The position numbers and the translations under genes were made by a program. A DNA stretch of 8,822 nucleotides from Burkholderiales bacterium (GTDB taxonomy: Bacteria > Pseudomonadota > Gammaproteobacteria > Burkholderiales > Burkholderiaceae_F), in contig JAJTHJ010000181.1 of assembly GCA_021298875.1 (NCBI GenBank), positions 1 to 8,822 on the forward strand, read 5' to 3'. How positions within the stretch are numbered: the first letter of the stretch is position 1; each line of letters opens with the position of its first letter. A model generated the notes under the pieces. It did not search any database and was not told the origin of the DNA. It was given only the letters and a program-made list of their open reading frames with translations. Below are positions 1 to 5,891 of the stretch, one piece after another.

Positions 1-958
1 CCGCCGCGCCGGCCGCGAGCTGCGCCAACAGTTGCGGCGGGATCAATGCGGCCGCGGCGGCCAGTACCACGTCGTTCAGATCGGGCACCGAGTCCTGGTC
101 CTTGGCGGCGTCGTTCTCTTCGTCCTGCTCCGGCTCGGGTGGCGGTGGCTCGGGCTGCTCCTCCTCGGTGGGCGCGGGCAGCCGCGTGGCGCGCGGCGCC
201 AGCACCAGACGGGCGGCGAGTGCGGCGTCGTCTTCGCTGACCGCGTCGCGGTCGTCGAGCGCGGCGGCTGCGCGCGCGGCAGCCAGCGCCAGCAGCGGCG
301 CGCGCAGCGAATCCACACCCAGCGCAGCGGCGGTAGCGGTCAGCGCCTCGATGATTTCGACGCCCGCCTGCACCTGCGGGTAGCGCGCGCGGGCGGCGGC
401 GGTCTGCGCGGCGTCGGCAAAGGTTTCGATCGACGCGCCGCGCCCGAGTGCATCCAGTTCCAGATGAAACGCCAGACGGTCGCGCAGCGCGGCCGGGCAG
501 CGCTCGTCCTCCGTTCCTTCGTCGAGCGCGAGCAGTGCGATGCGCGCCGGCAGCCGTGCCGCCAAACCATCGCGTTCGAGCGCGACTTCGCCTTGGTCGA
601 GCGCGGAGACGAGGCGGCCAGCGAGCGCCGCTGGCAGACGCTCGGCCATCGCCACGAGCGCAAAACCGCCGTCGGCCTCGGCCAGCACACCGCGCTCGGC
701 CACCGGTCGGCCGGCGGCGAGCGTGGCCGCGAGGTCGAGCCCGCCCAGCAAGCGGCTGTCGGCGATGTGCAGCGGCAGCCGGCGCCACGGCGCATCGGGC
801 ACCAGTGTGCGCAGCACGGCGAGCCACTGCTCGCGCAGCGGCGTGGCGCCGGCGCGCAGTGCCGCACCACCGAGGGCGTGCGGCGCCACGGCGAGCAGGG
901 CTGCGGCGCTGGCGGCGTCGAGGGCGCGCTGCGTCGCTGCGCCGTCGTTCGTCGGCAC
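1..958 (-). CDS. bchD: Magnesium chelatase subunit D (BchD), N-terminal part, cut by the left window edge
   Basis: BchD is the non-hydrolysing partner ring of the BchI ATPase in Mg-chelatase, which with BchH inserts Mg2+ into protoporphyrin IX. About 319 codons are visible, and the C-terminus lies outside the window. Residues 1 to about 255 form a BchI-like AAA+ module without a Walker A motif, as is normal for BchD. A sensor-2-like stretch (LGVDSLRAPLLALAAARAAA) near residues 210-230 mirrors LGTDGLRGELTLMRAARA of BchI. A proline- and acid-rich linker follows at about 264-296 (EEEQPEPPPPEPEQDEE), the hallmark that precedes the C-terminal von Willebrand A domain, which is off the window. The start is taken as GTG at 958, because an in-frame TAG lies at 962-964 and the first codons (MPTNDGAATQRALDAA) read well from there. 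No good ribosome site is seen apart from GGGGA about 15 bases upstream, inside the repeat. It follows bchI by 118 bp and is probably co-transcribed with it. Identity is confident; the exact start is less so. Confidence 0.88.
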   Translation of the reverse strand, partial: MPTNDGAATQRALDAASAAALLAVAPHALGGAALRAGATPLREQWLAVLRTLVPDAPWRRLPLHIADSRLLGGLDLAATLAAGRPVAERGVLAEADGGFALVAMAERLPAALAGRLVSALDQGEVALERDGLAARLPARIALLALDEGTEDERCPAALRDRLAFHLELDALGRGASIETFADAAQTAAARARYPQVQAGVEIIEALTATAAALGVDSLRAPLLALAAARAAAALDDRDAVSEDDAALAARLVLAPRATRLPAPTEEEQPEPPPPEPEQDEENDAAKDQDSVPDLNDVVLAAAAALIPPQLLAQLAAGAA

Positions 959-970
959 GATCTACATCTG

Positions 971-1040
971 TCGTCCCCGCGCCAGCGGGGACCCAGAGCG
1001 GGCGCGCAAGGCCCCTGGGTCCCCGCTTGCGCGGGGACGA
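971..1040. repeat. REP-like inverted repeat (26-nt arms) between bchI and bchD
   Basis: The arms at 971-996 and 1015-1040 are inverted copies that differ at one base (position 983), separated by 18 bases. Each arm also contains its own smaller palindrome of the form CCCCGCGC(A/C)AGCGGGG. The element fills most of the bchI-bchD spacer and ends 12 bp before the proposed bchD start. This is the form of repetitive extragenic palindromes in GC-rich proteobacteria, which usually occur in many copies per genome. In the mRNA it would fold into a long stable hairpin. It could protect upstream bchI mRNA or reduce readthrough into bchD. Copy number cannot be judged here. Confidence 0.85.
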
Positions 1041-1076
1041 CGAGCTATAGAGAACCGCGCCGGCGTCACGTTTATG

Positions 1077-2093
1077 TCACGCACCAAACGCCTCCACCAG
1101 CGCCCGCTCCACCCGCGTGGTCGAGCCGGTGTCGTCGAGCGGATTGCGCCGCAGCCGGTGGCGCAGCGCGGCCGGCGCCACGCGGCGCAGATGCTCGACC
1201 GTCACCGCCTTGGCGCCGTCGAACGCGGCCAGCGCGCGCGCCGCGCGCATCAGCGTCAGCTCGCCGCGCAGCCCGTCGGTGCCGAGCTTGATGCACAGCT
1301 GCGCGGCCTGCGTCAGCAGGTCGTCGCTCACTTGCACCTTGGGCAGCGCACGGCGCGCGGCCAGCAGCCGGCGGCGGACTTTTTCGTCTTCGGCGTCCCA
1401 GCGCGCCGCGTAGGCGGCCGGGTCGCGCTCGTAGGCATCGCGCCGCCGGACAACCTCGATCCGCGTGGGCAGATCTTCCGGCGTGCGCACTTCGACCGAC
1501 AGGCCAAAGCGGTCGAGCAGTTGCGGGCGCAGTTCGCCTTCTTCCGGGTTGCCGCTGCCCACCAGCACGAACTGCGCCGGGTGGCGCACGCTGATGCCTT
1601 CGCGTTCCACCACGTTCTCGCTGCTGGCCGCCACGTCGAGCAGCAGATCGACGAGGTGATCTTCGAGCAGATTCACTTCGTCGATGTACAGAAAGCCGCG
1701 GTGCGCACGCGCCAGCAGGCCGGGTTCGAAAGCCTTCACGCCCTGCGTCAGCGCCCGCTCCAGATCGAGCGCGCCGACCACGCGGTCTTCGGTCGCGCCC
1801 AGGGGCAGATCGACCACCGGCACCGGCGCGGTGGCGGACTTGAGCTTTGTCCCCGCGCGGCATACGTCGCACAGCCCGGCCGCAGCGTCCGGCGCGCAGC
1901 CGTAGGGGCAGCCAACGACCACTTTCATCGGTGGCAAGAGCGCGGCCAGCGCGCGCACCGCGGTGGACTTGCCGGTGCCGCGGTCGCCAAAGACCAGCAC
2001 GCCGCCGATGGCGGGATCGACCGCCGCGATCAGCAGCGCGAGCTTCATCTCGTCCTGGCCGACGATGGCGGAAAACGGAAACGGGTGGCGCAT
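1077..2093 (-). CDS. bchI: Magnesium chelatase ATPase subunit I (BchI)
   Basis: This is the AAA+ ATPase of Mg-chelatase, the first committed step of bacteriochlorophyll synthesis. It forms rings with BchD and drives Mg2+ insertion by BchH. The protein has 338 residues, the usual BchI length. Visible motifs are N-terminal FPFSAIVGQDEMKLALL, Walker A GDRGTGKS (36-43), Walker B FLYIDE (134-139), a long BchI-specific stretch NLLEDHLVDLLLDVA, the sensor/arginine-finger region GSGNPEEGELRPQLLDRFG (179-197), and sensor 2 GLRGELTLMRAARA with R276. Four cysteines (62, 66, 75, 78) lie in a short CxxxC...CxxC insert before the conserved PVVDLPLGATEDRVVG. The ATG at 2093 gives the typical N-terminus; the reading frame stays open upstream, but that extension has no BchI character. 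No strong ribosome site is seen. It is the first gene of a minus-strand unit with bchD, divergent from the hydrolase gene. The alternative of a CobN/ChlI-like paralogue is less likely given the close match to purple bacterial BchI. Confidence 0.96.
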   Translation of the reverse strand: MRHPFPFSAIVGQDEMKLALLIAAVDPAIGGVLVFGDRGTGKSTAVRALAALLPPMKVVVGCPYGCAPDAAAGLCDVCRAGTKLKSATAPVPVVDLPLGATEDRVVGALDLERALTQGVKAFEPGLLARAHRGFLYIDEVNLLEDHLVDLLLDVAASSENVVEREGISVRHPAQFVLVGSGNPEEGELRPQLLDRFGLSVEVRTPEDLPTRIEVVRRRDAYERDPAAYAARWDAEDEKVRRRLLAARRALPKVQVSDDLLTQAAQLCIKLGTDGLRGELTLMRAARALAAFDGAKAVTVEHLRRVAPAALRHRLRRNPLDDTGSTTRVERALVEAFGA

Positions 2094-2160
2094 GGCAAGG
2101 GCTGGCGGTTGAATCGGCCCGCAGTATGCCGCGGGCTGGCCGCCCGCGCCGACGCCGGCG

Positions 2161-2174
2161 TTGATTTGCGGCAA
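2161..2174. promoter_or_regulatory. Possible Fnr-like box in the bchI/hydrolase divergent region
   Basis: TTGATTTGCGGCAA matches the Fnr/Anr consensus TTGAT-N4-ATCAA at 8 of 10 defined positions: the left half is perfect and the right half is GGCAA. It sits 68 bp from the bchI ATG and 35 bp from the hydrolase ATG, in the only promoter-sized gap between the two genes. Weak -10-like hexamers are CATAGT (2196-2201, plus) and CATACT on the minus strand (2123-2128). Oxygen control of bch genes by Fnr-type proteins is known in purple bacteria. One site with a degenerate half is weak evidence. Confidence 0.25.
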
Positions 2175-2208
2175 CATTGCGCACCGCTCGCCCGCCATAG
2201 TGCCGCCG

Positions 2209-2970
2209 ATGCACAAGCTCCTGTTCCTCCTCTGCACGCTGCTCGCCCTGGCCTCGCCGGCGCAAGCGGCGCGCGATTGGCCGGTCGAAGTGACGCTGGC
2301 CGGCCGCGCGACCACCGTGCAGATCTACGAACCCGACCCCCTGCCGCCCGTCGAAGGCCGCGGCGCGGTGATCCTGGTGCACGGCTTCACCCGCACCCGC
2401 GCGACGATGGTCGGGCACGCGCAGGCGCTGGCGCAGGCCGGGTTCGTCGTCGTGGTGCCCGATCTGCCTTATTCACTGGACTCGCGCGACAACGCGGTGG
2501 CGCTGCGCGAGCTGCTGGAGCGGCTGCGCGAAGGCCACTTCGCGCCCAGGGTGCAGCGCCTTGTGTTGGTCGGGTTTTCCGCGGGCGGGTTGTCGGCGTT
2601 GCTGGCGTCTTCCGCGCCCGGGGTGGTCGGCTTCGTGGGGCTGGACCCGTTCGACCGGCCGAGCGGCATTGGCCTCGACGCTGCGCGCCAGTTGACCGTA
2701 CCGGCCTGGCTGCTGCGCGCGCCGCCGTCGGCCTGTAACGCCTTCAGCATCGCCGCGCCCTGGGGCGGCGCGCTCAAGGGGCTGGTCGAAGACCGGGTGA
2801 TCGCCGGCGCGCACCACTGCGACTTCGAGGCGCCGACCGACTGGGTCTGCCGCGTGGCCTGCGGCCCGACCGCGCCCGAGCGCCAGCAGGCGGTGCGCGA
2901 TCTGCTGCTCGCAGTCGCCGAGCGCTTGCTGCGCGCCGGCGGCACAAGCGTCGCGCCGAAAGCCCCATGA
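2209..2970 (+). CDS. Secreted alpha/beta hydrolase, chlorophyllase-like
   Basis: This is a 253-residue serine hydrolase. Residues 1-20 form a signal peptide (MHKLLFLLCTLLALASPAQA, cleavage after AQA), so the enzyme should act in the periplasm or outside the cell. The fold is shown by the oxyanion-hole strand VILVHGF (54-60), the nucleophile elbow GFSAG (S124 at 122-126), an acid candidate in GLDPFD (D146 or D149), and a catalytic histidine candidate in GAHHCDFE (H202/H203). Four cysteines in the mature protein (176, 204, 214, 218) could form disulfides, in keeping with export. The GLDPxD block after the elbow and the late HCDFEAPTD block recall chlorophyllase and related esterases, and the neighbour is bchI. 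A chlorophyll or bacteriochlorophyll ester substrate is therefore possible but unproven. Other carboxylesterases share this fold. The ATG at 2209 was chosen because it starts the signal peptide; a TTG at 2161 would bury it. Its stop overlaps the next gene (ATGA), suggesting translational coupling. Confidence 0.85.
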   Translation: MHKLLFLLCTLLALASPAQAARDWPVEVTLAGRATTVQIYEPDPLPPVEGRGAVILVHGFTRTRATMVGHAQALAQAGFVVVVPDLPYSLDSRDNAVALRELLERLREGHFAPRVQRLVLVGFSAGGLSALLASSAPGVVGFVGLDPFDRPSGIGLDAARQLTVPAWLLRAPPSACNAFSIAAPWGGALKGLVEDRVIAGAHHCDFEAPTDWVCRVACGPTAPERQQAVRDLLLAVAERLLRAGGTSVAPKAP

Positions 2971-4180
2971 CCGCCGCCGCGCCGCTGCCGCTGGCCGGCA
3001 CCCGCGTGGTGGAACTCACCCATATGGTGATGGGCCCCACCTGCGGAATGATCCTCGGCGATCTGGGTGCCGACGTGATCAAGGTCGAGCCGGTCGGCGG
3101 CGATGCCACGCGCCGCCTGCTCGGCTCGGGCGCGGGTTTTTTCCCCATGTTCAACCGCAACAAGCGCAGCCTGGCGGTGGACAGCAAAGACCCGCGCGGG
3201 CGCGAGATCGTGCTCAAGCTCGCCGCCGGTGCCGATGTCTTCAGCGAAAACTTCAAGGCCGGCACGCTGGCCGCGCTGGGGCTGGATTACGCGAGCCTCG
3301 CCAAACTCAACCCGCGGCTGGTGTACGTCTCGCACAAGGGCTTTTTGCCCGGCCCCTACGAGCACCGCACGGCGCTGGACGAAGTGGTGCAGATGATGGG
3401 GGGCTCGCCTACATGACCGGCCCCAAAGGGCGGCCGCTGCGCGCGGGCTCGTCGGTCAACGACATCATGGGCGGCATGTTCGGCGCGCTGGGCGCGCTGG
3501 CCGCGCTGCTGCAACGCGCGGCGACCGGGCGCGGGCAGGAAGTGCACAGCGCGCTCTTCGAGAACAGCGTGCTGCTGGTCGCGCAGCACATGATGCAATA
3601 CGCGGTCACCGGCAAGCCGGCCGCGCCGATGCCGAGCCGCGTTTCCGCCTGGGCGGTGTACGACGTGTTCACCGTGCGCGACGGCGAGCAGATTTTTCTG
3701 GCGGTGGTGTCGGACACGCAGTGGGCGATCTTCTGCGACGCCTTTGGCTATGCGGATCTGAAGGCCGATGCGCGCCTCACTACCAACAACGACCGCGTGC
3801 GCGCCCGCGACTGGCTGCTGCCGCTGCTGCGCGAGCGGCTGGCGGGCTAGACCGCGGCCGAACTGGCGCAGCGCTTCGAAGCGCACGGCCTGCCCTACGC
3901 GCCGATCGTGCGCCCGCACGATCTGTTCGACGACCCGCACCTTGCCGCCACCGGCGGGTTGGCGCCCCTGGCCGTGCCCGCCGACGCCAGCAGTGCCGGC
4001 CGGCAGATCGAGACCCGCGCCCCGCTGCTGCCGCTGGCGCTCAATGGCGAGCGCCTGCCGCTGCGCCGCAGCCCGCCAGCGGTGGGCGCGCACACGCGCG
4101 AGATCCTGCGCGAACTCGGCTATCGCGACGGCGAAGTCGAGGCGCTCGCGGCGGCGGGTGTCGTCGTGGCCGCGGGCTAG
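2967..4180 (+). pseudogene. CaiB/BaiF family CoA-transferase, broken by a frameshift and a stop codon
   Basis: Family III CoA-transferases move CoA between carboxylic acids through an aspartyl-CoA thioester intermediate. The repaired product would be about 404 residues, the usual family length. The N-terminal part (2967-3416) has the typical opening LAGTRVVELTHMVMGPTCGM, then LGADVIKVEPVGGD, FNRNKRSLAVD and the run up to DEVVQMMGG. Around 3398-3403 the frame is lost. One more G in the G run would restore GGLAYMTGPKGRPLRAGSS in the frame that continues from 3413. The catalytic aspartate is probably that of SVNDIMGG (3461-3463, residue 166 after repair), followed by TGRGQEVHSALFENS. A second lesion, TAG at 3848-3850, interrupts RLAG*TAAELAQRFEAHGLPYAPI. 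The frame then stays open, still family-like, to the stop at 4180. The start overlaps the hydrolase stop by four bases. Two lesions favour real inactivation, but sequencing or assembly error is possible. The substrate cannot be named. Confidence 0.85.
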
Positions 4181-4394
4181 CCGCGCCCTGCGAGCACGGC
4201 CCGCTCGGGCGCGAGGCGCATTGGCGCGCATGACTTTCGTCCTGCGCGCCGATGCGAAAGTCGATTCCTTCTCATGATGACCTGTTAACCCCAGCAGCAC
4301 CGCCACCTCAGCGCAGCCGAGGCGACATTAGCGTGCCGGCGACTTCACATCGACGGGGCCGCGCTGCAATGGCGGCCCGCGCAGAAACGGAATC
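4181..4394. other. Non-coding gap with two small hairpins
   Basis: No convincing gene lies here; only a 15-codon ATG frame (4230-4277) is present, without family resemblance. Two perfect inverted repeats stand out. One is GACTTTCG at 4232-4239 with CGAAAGTC at 4255-4262, about 50 bp after the broken CoA-transferase gene. The other is GGGCCGC at 4356-4362 with GCGGCCC at 4372-4378, just before the next gene. Neither is followed by a T tract, so terminator function is uncertain. Base composition is less GC-extreme than in the genes. Confidence 0.4.
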
Positions 4395-4442
4395 GTGAGA
4401 ACGGATCGAATGCGGTGCGCGCTGGCTGCGGCAGCATGATTG
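4395..4442 (+). other. Signal-peptide start of the next gene, interrupted by TGA
   Basis: In the frame of the downstream gene, GTG (4395) or ATG (4410) opens MRCALAAAA, then TGA at 4437-4439, then LAIAPLAAAQENS. With a sense codon in place of TGA (for example TGG), this would be a textbook signal peptide: short basic start, long hydrophobic core and an AAA-type cleavage site. The match of frame, composition and position suggests these codons once belonged to the gene. The alternative is chance, with translation starting at TTG 4440. Confidence 0.5.
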
Positions 4443-5345
4443 GCCATCGCACCCCTGGCCGCCGCGCAAGAGAACTCGGGTTGGGTGGGAGAGTACGTAT
4501 TGACCTTCGAGTCCGCCGGCAAGCGCTCGCCCGACCCCCGCGCCCAACCGGTGTGGGGACAGACGCCGATCAGCTCCCAGACGCAATGGAACATCCGCGA
4601 GGAGATTCGCGGCACCCTGCGCTACACGCGCTGCGCGCCCGGCGCCGCGCTGGCGCCGGCCCCCGAAGCCGGCAACCGGCAGCGCTGGATCGCCTGGCAC
4701 ATGGACGACGAGATGCCCGGAACGCTGACCTCGCTGGTCGAAGAAGAACACGACGAGCAGTGGCGCGTGGTCGAGGTCGAAGGCGAGGCGGCCCACCTGC
4801 GCAATGCCGCCAACCAGGGCAAGTTCGAGCGCATCCAGTACCTGCGTGCGCAGTTCGCACAGGACGAGCATGCCCTGCCGATCACGGCGAGCGGCTCGAA
4901 ACCGCTGTTCGACGCGCAGCACGGGCGCCTGTGGTTCCAGATGCCCGCCATCGACGTCGCGGCCGTCGGCCGCGGCGTCTGCCGCGAGGCGGTATCGCTC
5001 GACCGGCCCGTGCCGCCAGGCCACTGGCAGCGCGAAGTGGCGGTCGGCGACGACCATCAGTGCCGCGGGCCGTTCACCATCACGCGCGCGCCGACCGGAC
5101 TGGGACGGTCGGCCGTCGACGTGGTCGAGGTACCGCTGCCGCGCGGCACGGACGCAGTGCGGTTTCAGCGCGAGGTCGTCGTTGCCACGACGCCCGTCGC
5201 ACGGGCCGTCCTCAAGGTCAGGCTGACGCGGGCGCCCGCGTTGGTGGCGGCGAAGCAGAGCGTGGAGGCCACCCAACCCGCCACGGTCACCGTGCACCCG
5301 GTCAGCAGCGGCTTCGTCCCGGCGACCCTGCGCGGCGTGCAGTAG
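4440..5345 (+). CDS. Protein of unknown function, probably once exported
   Basis: I do not recognise this family. The open frame after the TGA at 4437 encodes 301 residues from TTG (4440). It begins AIAPLAAAQENSGWVGEY, the tail of a signal-peptide core, so the native start is probably 4410 or 4395 and the gene may be non-functional as it stands. The rest is soluble and mixed alpha/beta in character. There is an acidic middle section (DDEMPGTLTSLVEEEHDEQW, about residues 89-108), three cysteines (65, 181, 208), and a C-terminal half rich in short beta-like segments (REVAVGDDHQC, GPFTITRAP, RAVLKVRLTRAP). No catalytic motif, membrane segment after the N-terminus, or repeat is evident. Codon use looks like that of the neighbours and the frame stays open to TAG at 5343, so it is real coding DNA. 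It converges on the gene ending at 5373 with 27 bp between stops. Long opposite-strand frames here are shadows. Confidence 0.6.
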   Translation: MAIAPLAAAQENSGWVGEYVLTFESAGKRSPDPRAQPVWGQTPISSQTQWNIREEIRGTLRYTRCAPGAALAPAPEAGNRQRWIAWHMDDEMPGTLTSLVEEEHDEQWRVVEVEGEAAHLRNAANQGKFERIQYLRAQFAQDEHALPITASGSKPLFDAQHGRLWFQMPAIDVAAVGRGVCREAVSLDRPVPPGHWQREVAVGDDHQCRGPFTITRAPTGLGRSAVDVVEVPLPRGTDAVRFQREVVVATTPVARAVLKVRLTRAPALVAAKQSVEATQPATVTVHPVSSGFVPATLRGVQ

Positions 5346-5372
5346 CCCGCCGGGCGCAGCCCGCGCTTCGCG

Positions 5373-5831
5373 CTACGGTTTGCCGACGGTAAACGCACTC
5401 GAAAAGCCGGCCGGCGGCGGGGCGTTGGCGTTGGGCGTGCACTCGGAGTAGCCCAGGCCCTCGACCTGCGTGCAGCGCCGGCCATCGGGCGTCTGGAAGC
5501 TGCGGGTCGACGCTTCCAGCGCGCGGCGCCCCGCCTTGAGGTTGGCGTCGAACGCCTCCTGGATCCGCTTCTGCTCCCGTTCGCCGTAGATGATGATCGG
5601 CGACAGCTCCTGTGCCGCCTGCGCACGCCGCTCGCGCTCCAGCGTCTGGCGTGTCGCCTGCGGATCGGACTTGACCGGTACCGGCGGCGCGGCCGGCGCC
5701 GGAGCCGGCGGCGGGCAGCGGCGCACCGCCGGCGATGCACATTCGTGCGCCGGCGGCGCTTGGAGCTTCAGCGGTTCCGCCGCAAAAGCGGCGCCGAAAG
5801 GGACGACGACGGCAAGGAAGGACGCACGCAT
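5373..5831 (-). CDS. Small secreted proline-rich protein of unknown function
   Basis: The product has 152 residues and belongs to no family I can name. Residues 1-18 form a signal peptide (MRASFLAVVVPFGAAFAA, cleavage after AFA or FAA), so the mature protein is periplasmic or secreted. A proline/alanine-rich low-complexity stretch covers about 40-53 (PPPAPAPAAPPVPV). A charged helical stretch follows at about 58-105 (QATRQTLERERRAQAAQELS, then REQKRIQEAFDANLKAGRR). A compact C-terminal end reads TPDGRRCTQVEGLGYSECTP. Four cysteines (31, 39, 120, 131) could form two disulfides after export. The ATG at 5831 was chosen for the signal peptide; the frame is open further upstream but only as the complement of the enzyme gene. 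It is divergent from the mu-crystallin family gene with a 60-bp gap and converges on the unknown gene ending at 5345. Confidence 0.7.
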   Translation of the reverse strand: MRASFLAVVVPFGAAFAAEPLKLQAPPAHECASPAVRRCPPPAPAPAAPPVPVKSDPQATRQTLERERRAQAAQELSPIIIYGEREQKRIQEAFDANLKAGRRALEASTRSFQTPDGRRCTQVEGLGYSECTPNANAPPPAGFSSAFTVGKP

Positions 5832-5860
5832 GACCACCGCATCATCGCCCGGCGTTAACC

Positions 5861-5870
5861 TTGCGGCAAC
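5861..5870. promoter_or_regulatory. Palindrome TTGCGGCAA also found upstream of the hydrolase and bchI
   Basis: TTGCGGCAAC at 5861-5870 lies in the 60-bp divergent gap, 22 bp before the ATG at 5892. The same ten bases occur at 2166-2175 in the bchI/hydrolase gap. In both places GGCGTT stands 3-4 bases upstream of it (2158-2163 and 5851-5856). The core is a nine-base palindrome with a central G, a plausible operator half-turn. Nothing here identifies a binding protein. Confidence 0.25.
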
Positions 5871-5891
5871 CGCCACGCCGCACTCCCCACC

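Noticed and set aside
971..1040. CRISPR repeats of type I-E (the arm core resembles such repeats)
   Set aside because: There are only two copies, in inverted not direct orientation, with an 18-base gap, and no cas gene or leader is seen.
2094..2208. PpsR/CrtJ operator (TGT-N12-ACA) upstream of bchI
   Set aside because: The gap contains no TGT on the plus strand, so no canonical site can be formed.
540..2738. Plus-strand open frame of 732 codons, and a 419-codon frame at 32-1291
   Set aside because: They lie opposite bchD and bchI, whose frames show clear family motifs. The translations are arginine- and alanine-rich with no domain character, as expected of GC-rich shadows.
3398..3416. Programmed ribosomal frameshift in the CoA-transferase gene
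   Set aside because: The family is not known to use frameshifting, no stimulatory structure is evident, and the second in-frame TAG downstream points to inactivation.
3356..4306. Minus-strand frame of 316 codons opposite the broken CoA-transferase, and 329 codons at 4308-5297
   Set aside because: They have low-complexity, Arg/Gly/His-rich translations without motifs. The plus strand carries recognisable CoA-transferase sequence in the first case and a better-behaved protein in the second.
5342..5376. Bidirectional terminator between the convergent genes ending at 5345 and 5373
   Set aside because: Only short stems (GTAGC with GCTAC, and GCGC-TTC-GCGC) can be found, without T tracts; too weak to annotate.
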